Of a stretch of DNA of 64,000 nt, positions 55,701 to 64,000 are shown piece by piece. The notes beneath the pieces were generated by a model. The model was not told the DNA's origin and made no database searches. It saw only the letters and a list, made by a program, of their open reading frames with translations. Numbering within the stretch: position 1 is the first letter of the stretch; every line of letters begins with the position of its first letter. The DNA is from Thysanoteuthis rhombus (taxonomy: Eukaryota; Mollusca; Cephalopoda; Oegopsida; Thysanoteuthidae). Position numbers and translations under genes: made by a program. The stretch is from contig OY735220.1 of the NCBI GenBank assembly GCA_963457665.1, positions 30,900,216-30,964,215 of the forward strand, read 5' to 3'.

Positions 55701-57532
55701 TGTTAGGGAAGAGTTTCTCTACCAGGCAACTTTCAATGGTGGTGTAAAGTAAAAAAGGTATCAAACAGAAACATTTTATGAACAATGAGTTCAATTGCCA
55801 GTAAAAACATTTTGATACCATGAATAGTTAATGATATAATGCATATGATGTATCACTAGTTGTGTATGTATATTTTTATGCATTATTTGGATGAAAAGCA
55901 TTCTTTCCTTTTACTTAAAAACATTTCCTTGAACATAGTCTGTGTAATTATATCATATAGATATGGTGGATTTTTTTCAAAATTCAATTTCTTACACTTT
56001 GAATTAGTGAGCAATGATGCTTAAAATGGAATTTTGAACCAATCAGGTTGCTGCTCTAACTACTGAATGAGATCATCACCTGTTTGCAAGGCACCTTTTT
56101 GCTCCTTTGTTTTTATAGATACATTCACTTGAAAGCTTTTACATTTTCTTGGATGTTTCAGTGAAAGATATTAAGGATTGTTTAGAAATAATATTAGTCC
56201 ACGTGGCTAAATTACTACAGAATTTAAGCACTTTCAGGCAAGCAAAATGTTATAAAACAGTGATTCTCAAATGGGATGCATTTGGCTCCTAGGTGAGGAA
56301 TTTCTTAAGAGATGGACTTATAGCTTGAGGAATTTCAGTTTGGAAGAATGTATAATAGACAGAATTATAGTGGAAAAGTGACTAAATGACAAATGAAAAT
56401 TAGGCGGGAATTGAGGAAACCTGGGATTATAATGGGAGAGAAGAGAGCTATCTGAAAATAGTGGAATCAATTTTTTTTTTATGTGTATATCTGTGATGCT
56501 CTGTAAAATATCTCTAGAGCAGTGTGATTGCTCCTGCTCAAACCTGGTAGATCGATTCATTATGTAAATGTGAAAGTCTACATCTAAGTTTTCAACATTT
56601 CTAGGTTGGTTTTGATAGATGGGATTCACAAGCATAGTTCCCTCTGAGCAGTGCAAATATGCATGTGCTGGCTGATACACATCTTGAAACCAGCGCAAAA
56701 AACATTTCAAATTTTGTTGGTAGCTTACTGAGTTTCAATTAAAAAAATATTGATTTCCTGTGTTGAATTCAAAAGTATGAAAAAAAAAATTTGCTTAACA
56801 TGAGATTTTAACATGCACTGACCACAAAAAATTAGAAGGGACATTGTTCACAAAAATTTGATTTTCTTGTTTTTCTCTATAAGAAAACCTGAATTATAAA
56901 TGAAGGACTGACTTTTGATCTGGTTTGATCTACTTTTCAGAACACTTTTCATTGATTTCTTTACTTGCGCTCTGTTGATCTGGAAGACCAACTTGACAAC
57001 AAAGTTCATTATTTTTATGTGATACTTCTGACAATTCCATGCTGCAACTTTGAAATTTATAAATACAATACAAAGTAATTCATATATTTGACATGTCTAA
57101 ATATTGACTCAAATTTATCAATTTGAAATCATGCTGAAAAAAAATCCACTATTCTTCAAAACTTCACAAGAGATATTATTTCTCTTCTGTTTTGCCTCTT
57201 TGTTGCTCAACTCTATTACTTTAATTCTCACATTTTGTAATCCTTTGTAAGGGGGAAAAAGGATCGTAAATTGTCTGCGATTAAATACTGGTTGCAGCAA
57301 GTTCGTTCCAACCTTGTTAAAAATTTAGCTTTAGACTTTATTCATTGTCATTAAATAGTGTAGATATTTTGTTCATTTGAATAGAACCCTTAATGAATAT
57401 CTGGATAGTAGTGTGACTGTAGAGTCTGTTTTGTGGAAGTTTAGGAATACTAATATAATCATTAGCTACTCTGACTCATCAATGGGCTTAGTATAGGTTT
57501 GGCCATCTTCAAAAAAAACAAACATTCTTAAC
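55701..57532. other. Unassigned intergenic-looking DNA
   Basis: AT-rich. A lone hAT-like terminus (CAGTGATTCTCAAATGGG) occurs at 56259. The 130-codon minus frame at 56318-56710 has no recognisable domain. Confidence 0.4.
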
Positions 57533-57716
57533 CAGTGGTTTCCAAATTGGGTGTCTGCAGACACACACACACACACCCTAGAGGGGAGGAGATCCACAAA
57601 GGTATGACTGATGGTTTGTGAACTGGAGTAGGCAAACATTTCAAAAGCTTGGTATCCGTGGGTAAATTACTTCAAATAAAAGAGGTCTTTGATATTGAAA
57701 AGGTTAGGAATCACTG
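57533..57716. mobile_element. hAT-like MITE
   Basis: The left end is CAGTGGTTTCCAAATTGG and the right end, read inward, is CAGTGATTCCTAACC. These are imperfect inverted repeats of the hAT type. It is 184 bp, with an internal (CA)n run at 57561-57577 and a GGTATCCGTGGG stretch. No clean 8-bp duplication was seen. Confidence 0.55.
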
Positions 57717-57905
57717 TTATAGAGTTTACTCTCCCAGGCGAATTAATGACATGACTCTACACTGCAGATGATCAGTAATGTTGACAAAGTCAATTACATA
57801 TAATTGAAAACACACGTTGACATTTGTTAAAACTTTCAATTCCCACTTTTAATTATATCTGATGTAATTTACATGTTTAGTCAGATCCTAAAAGGGAGGG
57901 GAAAT

Positions 57906-58047
57906 CAACGTCTAGCTCGAGGTGACACCAACTAGAGGACAGTGTGTTCAAAAGCTGGACTTTTTGGCATAAAAATTAACATTTGGCTTGAGGTGGCACC
58001 AACCAGAGGACAGAGTGTTTTGAAAGCTGGACTGCTCGGCATAAAGC
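57906..58047. repeat. Tandem duplication, two units of about 71 bp
   Basis: Unit 1 has CGAGGTGACACCAACTAGAG, GACAGTGTGTTC and AAAGCTGGAC with GGCATAAA. Unit 2 has TGAGGTGGCACCAACCAGAG, GACAGAGTGTTT and AAAGCTGGAC with GGCATAAA. The unit is GC-richer than its flanks. Confidence 0.85.
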
Positions 58048-58734
58048 AAGTTGTCTGACCTCTCTAGCTCAGCACAATTTTTTAACAAATTTAGTATGCA
58101 TACTATTCAAGGTATGATCTACAGTTGAAGAATTTAAACACATATTAAAAAGTAAAAATGCATAAATTTTTATAAGAAATAAATATTTTCTTCCTTTATT
58201 TGATATTATAACAAATTCATCTAATATCTTGTATAATTCATTTTTTGTGCTCAATCGATGATTATTTGTTTTTCAATTGAAATGCAAGCCAGTGAAAATG
58301 ACCATTCTTGTGCCATTGTGCATCTTAAAAATGATTGACTTCTGTCCATGGTTGAGCAACTTCTTTTGTTTACAACCAAAGCTTATGTCACAAAGCAGAA
58401 TCATCTTGTCCCGAGCTGGGCTAATGAATTTCTGTTCATGTAACATTATCATGAACATCAACTTTATTCAAGTAAAAAAATTCTAGTAATGAAAGTGAAA
58501 ATAACTATATTCCTTGAAGAACAGTGAATCAAAACCATTTAAGATTTTAAAGATTATTCTTAATAGTTTGCATGGAAATTTGTCAGCTCAAGTCAAGTTA
58601 TTAGACAGATAAATGAAAGCTTTAGTGTCCTTTTTGACACACCTTTGGATTCAAGCAGATCTTGTTACAAGAGTTAAAAGTTTTAAGATATTTCTTGCTG
58701 GTTTGAAATGGATTGACATAGTTTGGGTACTCAG

Positions 58735-59012
58735 GCCAAGTGGAGTTGCCACATATACATATCATGACCATCTGCCTAATGAAGTGTTGGTCCTCCAGGA
58801 GCCTACAAAACAGTTCTTATTCAAACATGCATAGATTTTACTAAAAATCTAAAGGTTTCCTCTAGGATCTGGTGCCAGGATGTTAATTGCGGCAAATTAC
58901 GTGATGGAGATTCTGCAGAATGAATTTGTTGATCCAACACATCCCATAAGTGCTCAATGGGATTGAGATTTGGGAAGTTTGGGAGCCAAGGCAACACAAG
59001 TCTTGGTTGGCA
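58735..59012 (-). mobile_element. Tc1-like transposase remnant, catalytic C-terminus
   Basis: The minus strand reads LPWLPNFPNLNPIEHLWDVL then DQQIHSAESPSRNLPQL and EETFRFLVKSM. After stops it continues APGGPTLH. This follows Tc1-like transposases closely ('LPWPA.SPDLNPIEHLWD.L..RI' ... 'IPQ..I..LI.SM..R..AV..A.GG.T.Y'), including the catalytic Glu of NPIE. The Asp of SPDLNP has become Asn. Stops and an abrupt change of sequence at about 59012 leave only the last third. Confidence 0.85.
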
Positions 59013-59160
59013 CTATCGAAAAGAGAGACCTTCTCTTCCACCTGAAGATGGCTGTACAATGGATCGGCTGAAACATCATGGGAACAACATGAATAGTGAA
59101 AAGTATGAATTTGATTCTGAAAAACTCTTGGAATGATTATGATTCTTCTCAAAGTTAAAG
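59013..59160. repeat. Repeat with CACCTGAAGATGG / CGGCTGAAAC motif
   Basis: TTCCACCTGAAGATGGCTGT, ATCGGCTGAAAC and a following ACATCATGGG recall the foldback's GGCCATCTTCAT / TTTCGGCCG block at 48020-48060 in inverted order. It abuts the Tc1-like fragment. Confidence 0.35.
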
Positions 59161-59605
59161 AATTTCTTTTTTTTATTGCTTATAAGAAATGAAAAAAATT
59201 TTTCGGTAGGTGTTGCTGCCATTTTAATTTTCCTTATTTTTATCTTTGTTCATATAATATTTTTAATACATCTAATTGTATGTTACATTTTCTTTGTTGG
59301 GGGGGGGAAGGGGAGTCTTTTATGCCATCAGATACAGTCATCTCTGAACTAAGTTAAGGCTTTACTTTGAAAATTTAACATCGTTTTCAACATTTTGGTC
59401 TTTATACTTTATGGATCAGGATTAATTTTGGAAAATATTTTTATAGATTTCATCACAAGCAAAGTAGATTTCATGTGAAAGTTTAAAAATAAGTGCACAA
59501 TCCCGCTATGGGATCTACTTTCTTTAAAGTAGATTAGAAATGTCCAAGTATTTACATGCAATGATTTTCTAAAAATTATCGGCAAAGTTCAAGCCCTCAT
59601 CCAGT

Positions 59606-59666
59606 ATCATGAGAGGCTGGCAACATGGTTGGGAACACATTCCCAACTTCCTTGCCAGCCTCATAT
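59606..59666 (+). ncRNA. Compact imperfect hairpin (pre-miRNA-like, unproven)
   Basis: GAGGCTGGCAACATGGTTGG plus GAA (59613-59635) pairs with 59640-59662. The stem has 11 bp, a 4-nt mismatched internal loop and 8 bp, closed by a CACA loop. Flanking ATGA/TCAT can extend it. It is short for an animal microRNA precursor and I recognise no mature sequence. Confidence 0.25.
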
Positions 59667-59669
59667 ATT

Positions 59670-62600
59670 CCTGAAATGTACAGTTAACTTGGCTCTGGCG
59701 AAGCTTTAATGTGCACTGCAAGCTGGAAGTGGATTATGATAAATGGCCCAAGAAAAATAAAGTGCAATAAAAAAAAAAATTTTTTCAAATGGATTAAATT
59801 ATGTGACACCGAATACCAGTGGAAGATTAAAAAGCAAAGAAAAAACAATTTTGGCTTGATTAAGCAACTAAAGAGTTAACTTATAAAGTTGAGACCCTGT
59901 TTTAGTTAGATTTCATCATACACATTAGCTAAGGAATTATAATTTGCCTGCTATTGTTTCTGGCTTTCTAACCAATCCTTTTTGCAATTTTTTTGATAAA
60001 AGCAAAGTAATGGAATAATGATACTATAGTGTGCAAATGATATGGACTACTGGTTTGCTTTATGCTGGAGGATAGAAAATACCATATTTTACAAAAATGA
60101 AAATTCTTAGTTTTCATTCACTAAAGCCAGGATGTCTTTCAGCAAATTTTTCAATTCAGTTTTTAACAAGCCTGCTCCATATTTTCATACAATAAGCTTA
60201 TTCACTTTGAGATTGAAAAAGTAGTTAGCCAAAAATTAGGTCATTGTTATCAGGTGATGTTGATGCGTATAGTCCTGGTACAGACATCACAGTTAATGCA
60301 GACTTGTTATGCTATAACTAAAATTCATTAATGCAAAAGTACATCCATAAGTCCATAGCCAAATAATGAAAAAAAGGAAAGCATTTGTTTTATACAATAT
60401 ATGATATTATTCAAAGTAAGAATCAATAAACAAAAATATACCATTCTTGACAAGTTTCCCCAAAATGCATGCTGATATGAAAGCAATCCCAACACAATCA
60501 AAAGCTACCTTTTTGAATGAAGATAGGTAAACTAAATGTCTCTATTGCCATCTAACTGACTAAAAAAGAACAAACTTTTTAAACTAAATAATAATTGCTG
60601 TCTTAGGTATTTGTTTTGACTAGTATCCTGTAAATATTACTTCTAACACACAGCCTTGGTAGGTTTATTTTTTCTTTTAGCTGATCATCACTTCATGTAA
60701 CTTTCAATGGACTTTCAAAAAGAACTCTTTATTTCAGTTATGAGAAAGGAAGAAGGTATGCTGTGGTATTAAAAAGGATTGTCACATTTTTAGAGACAAA
60801 ATAAAAACCCATTTAAATCTGACAGAAGTTAAATTCATTTACAAAGAACATATTCATCCTTATTAGCAATGACAAAAGCTGACTTCAAAACCATTTCTTT
60901 TATTCCTTGTTGAAAGGATATGAGGTTCAAGAAGAAAAACCTTTTGAGATCTGAAACAAAGCTCCACTCCTGTAACATCTTGGTAGGTTTCATTTCTTAC
61001 AAGCTCTTAGAATAAGGTAAAGACAATCGTAGTAGAATTTTATTATCGAAAACAAATGAAAAAAGTTTTTGGTTGGTCAAAAGAATAACAATACAAGCTC
61101 AGGCTCAGAAAAATAACCTCAGATCAAATCATTAGGTTGGGATATTTTATTGCATCCTTTTATCTTAACCTAGCACCTTAAGAGTTCCATTTAATAAGAT
61201 CACTGGAATGGAAAGAAACCAATTGAGCACTTTCACAATTGTTTTGTCCCAAATCCCAGATTATTTCAATAAGGAATTAAATAAATTCGCTATGGATTTC
61301 TGTTATTGTTAATGATGATAATTATGTTCTCCATGTATAAATTCAAATTTTTGTTAGATTTCACATAAGCTTTGTGCATAGTTGACAAATAGATGAAATT
61401 TCCTGAGTGAGAAGTTTTAGAAAATTTGTTTAAAACTATGAAAAAATATACGTTGTTGATATTAGCACAACTTGAATGATAAATTTTGAACGCCAGAAAA
61501 GTCTAAATATCCTAACTGAGTTTATCTTATAAGGGTTTTGATTTACATATTCTATGCCAGTAAATTCTAAGCATTTTTGGAGTATCAGCAGTAAAAACAG
61601 GTTTGTCATCATAATATCATTAGAAAATGGAGAATCCTTTAATCAAAACATCACTAAACAAGCATAACAAAGAATATCTCATTTGAATATTAGTCATTTA
61701 TGACTGCATTGAGTTAAGGCCAATAAACAACAGGATGTTTTTTCCTGAGCTGAAGTGTGCAGAATTTAGTTCATGAACAAATATCTTTATCTACCAAGTT
61801 TAGCTAATAATCCTACATGTATGACTAATTAGGTTTTCACTTCGTATAGATTAATAAAAATCAAATTATCTAAAGTGGAAAAGAACCACTTAAAAACTGG
61901 AGAAAACTATGTTGACAGTTTTGGTTGACTGTTTCTAATATTAACACAATTTATCTTCCTTGTTTGATAATAATTTCCTGATAATATATTCTTCTGTGTT
62001 ACTCTTATCCTCTTTGTTCTGTGCATCATTTTCTTGGATCACAAAAGTTGTTGAGTTCAAGCTTATTGTATTATAAATAGTACTGCCTTGCAATAGGCTG
62101 TTAACTGTTTACAGTTGAGGCTTGACTCCCCCCTCCCCTTCACAGGTATTGGAGATGTTCTCTTGAAAGAGAAAAAAAAAACCTCCTCTCAGGAGGTAGT
62201 ACCTCTAAGTCAATCTGCTGCCAGGAGTGGCCAGGAATTCTACTGAACCATATGCCCTATACATTACCTACCTACATGTATATTTAACCACCTCCAGCCG
62301 AACTCCACCTGAAAACTTCAATGCGCAGACTAGGCTTGAGAGTCTTCCACTCATCCAATCCTATTCTACTCCTACTTGGAGAGTGGAGATGGAAGAAATT
62401 AGTTAGATGCTGTTTGGTCAAGAAAGAGGTTACATTCAATACTTGAGGACTGGTACTTGAATTTTGCACGATTGTTAAAAATAATTTCCACAATTTGGCT
62501 CGGGCAACTGCAATGACGTTCATGTATCTAAATATATGAATGTAAATTCAGATACGCACATACATATTATGTAAAAGAAATCATTTTTTGTGAACTTTAA

Positions 62601-64000
62601 TACACGTATGTACAAAATGCTACCCAAAAATCAGAACTTGAAGCACAAAATATATTCTTTAAAAATCAAAAAAATTATTCAAAATGAGGTTCCTTTTCCC
62701 TAATGGAGTGATTTCTAGAGATGAGTGAAATGTGTGGTGAGACATAGAGAAACTGGGTAACTTGACAGAAGAACAGATTGATCAATCCGTTCAAATACCC
62801 TGAACTTTTGAGTAGCACCTCATATACACAAGGGGAGTTCAATTAGTTTGTAGCTTGATGTAATCATTAGCTGAATTTTTATCTGAAATTGTCATTGTAT
62901 AATGTTTTATGTATATGGTTAATATCCACCACTGAATTAAATGCATTGACAAGAAAGGAGATTATGGGCAGAAATAAATATTTGTTGCATAAGATGAACG
63001 CTTTTCTCATCATTAATCTGCAGCCATTGATATATACATGTATGTATACATAAATAAGTATATATACATGAGAAGTGTGAATTTTAGATTTCCTTATTGT
63101 ATATGTATACTTATATATATTCATACACATACACATTTACTGACATAATCATTTTTAGACAAGAGTGTTTAGTTCCAACATATCTATGAAAAATATGACT
63201 TGTATTAGGTATCAATACAAAAGCTTTCATTTTCAATGCCTGAAAAAATACTTCATACATCAATATAAACTATTAAAAAGAAACAAAATCAATGTTAAAA
63301 ATAAAAATTTGTATAGATTTTCCATCATATTCCTCACAAAATGTTAGAAATACATTTTAGCTCAAATAAATTGATAAATGAGTGAGAGCTGCTGATGTTT
63401 TAATACACATTCGAATGGGCTTCAATTCAGAAACATCACCAACATCAAGAAAGGAGAGTTTTTACGTATACTTTTAAGGTGACACATCCCCTTTGAATAG
63501 GCACTGAAAGCAATATTCTAATGTATAATAGAAGTAGGAGGATTGTGTTCTGACAGTCTTCAAATTTGATGAGCTTGTCTGCTTTGAAAAGCATCATCCA
63601 AAATTCTGGTTTTCACCTGGGTTCAAACATAAATGTTTTGATACAATGTTAACATAATGTTATTGTATTACAATAGCGTAATGAATTATTGCAACAATAA
63701 CATAACATGGGAAGCTGCATATCATGATCACTTTGGGATAAGGTCTTTTGAATAACAATAATCAGCTGATAACACTAAGCAAGGGATAAAGAATTAGAAC
63801 AATTTAAATTAATTTCTATTAATTTACTTTAAAGTATCAAAAATGTTTCATTATAGTAAGCAGATAATTTTTTGATTTTCAATTCATTTTGAATAAAGTG
63901 TTGGGAACCAACTGATTTTGATAATAATCGTTTGATAACATTATGTGTAATTATAATAAACAGTTTCCTCTATACTTGGAGTGTGTATAGATAGATATAC
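59670..64000. other. Unassigned AT-rich DNA
   Basis: No recognisable coding segment. Features noticed are a small hairpin ACCTCCT-CTC-AGGAGGT at about 62191, a GC-richer patch at 62280-62520 with an unrecognised minus-strand frame, and TATATG/TATACA-rich imperfect palindromes at 63030-63130. Confidence 0.4.

Noticed and set aside
63000-63136. Tyr/Ile-rich minus-strand frame
   Set aside because: It is a translation of TATATG/TATACA-rich simple sequence.
1-64000. CRISPR arrays, operons, bacterial-type systems
   Set aside because: The split gene, spliceosomal introns and eukaryotic transposons show animal nuclear DNA. No regularly spaced repeat arrays were found.

Overview
The window is AT-rich animal nuclear DNA. 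It carries one recognisable protein-coding gene, spread over about 29 kb of the plus strand and surrounded by old, decayed transposons. The gene is an invertebrate homologue of SESTD1 (SEC14 domain and spectrin repeat-containing protein 1). Sixteen coding exons with canonical GT/AG borders can be joined in one frame from an ATG at 22389 to 51613 (2586 nt, exactly 862 codons). The 5' untranslated exon(s) and promoter lie upstream and were not identified. The 3' end is ambiguous: either reading continues past a perfect GTAAGT donor to a stop at 51628, or the transcript splices on, possibly to a terminal exon at 55159-55314. No bacterial features, rRNA genes or intact tRNA genes were seen.

Layout: 1-22377 is upstream or 5'-intron DNA. 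It holds RTE-like LINE fragments (4284-4510, 5370-6470, minus strand), a dispersed repeat in two copies (431-780, 13671-14065), a pseudogene of a multicopy protein family broken into two opposite-facing pieces (14500-15320), a mariner deletion derivative (18495-19045), a hAT-like MITE (20947-21327) and a Tc1-type transposase remnant (21545-21845). From 22389 to 51613 the SESTD1-like exons alternate with introns holding MITEs, LINE fragments, a Tigger/pogo-like element and two large inverted-repeat structures. 51629-64000 is mostly unassigned, with a possible last exon, a hAT-like MITE, a 71-bp tandem duplication, a Tc1-like transposase remnant with its C-terminal catalytic region, and a compact imperfect hairpin.

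The predicted protein has an N-terminal SEC14 lipid-binding domain (about residues 30-190), a spectrin-repeat region (about 246-710) and a Ser/Pro/Asn-rich tail (about 745-862). Exons 9 and 13 (both 123 nt) and exons 10 and 14 (both 192 nt) have equal lengths, identical phases and alignable residues. This indicates an internal duplication of a multi-exon spectrin unit.

Organism: an invertebrate animal. The intron density, AT-richness and mix of RTE-like LINEs, Tc1/mariner, Tigger and hAT-type elements would suit a chelicerate or another slowly evolving arthropod, or a mollusc, but the sequence alone does not settle this. I found no previously undescribed multi-gene system. The most interesting signals are the exon-module duplication, the alternative C-terminus, the inverted pseudogene and the long intronic foldbacks.
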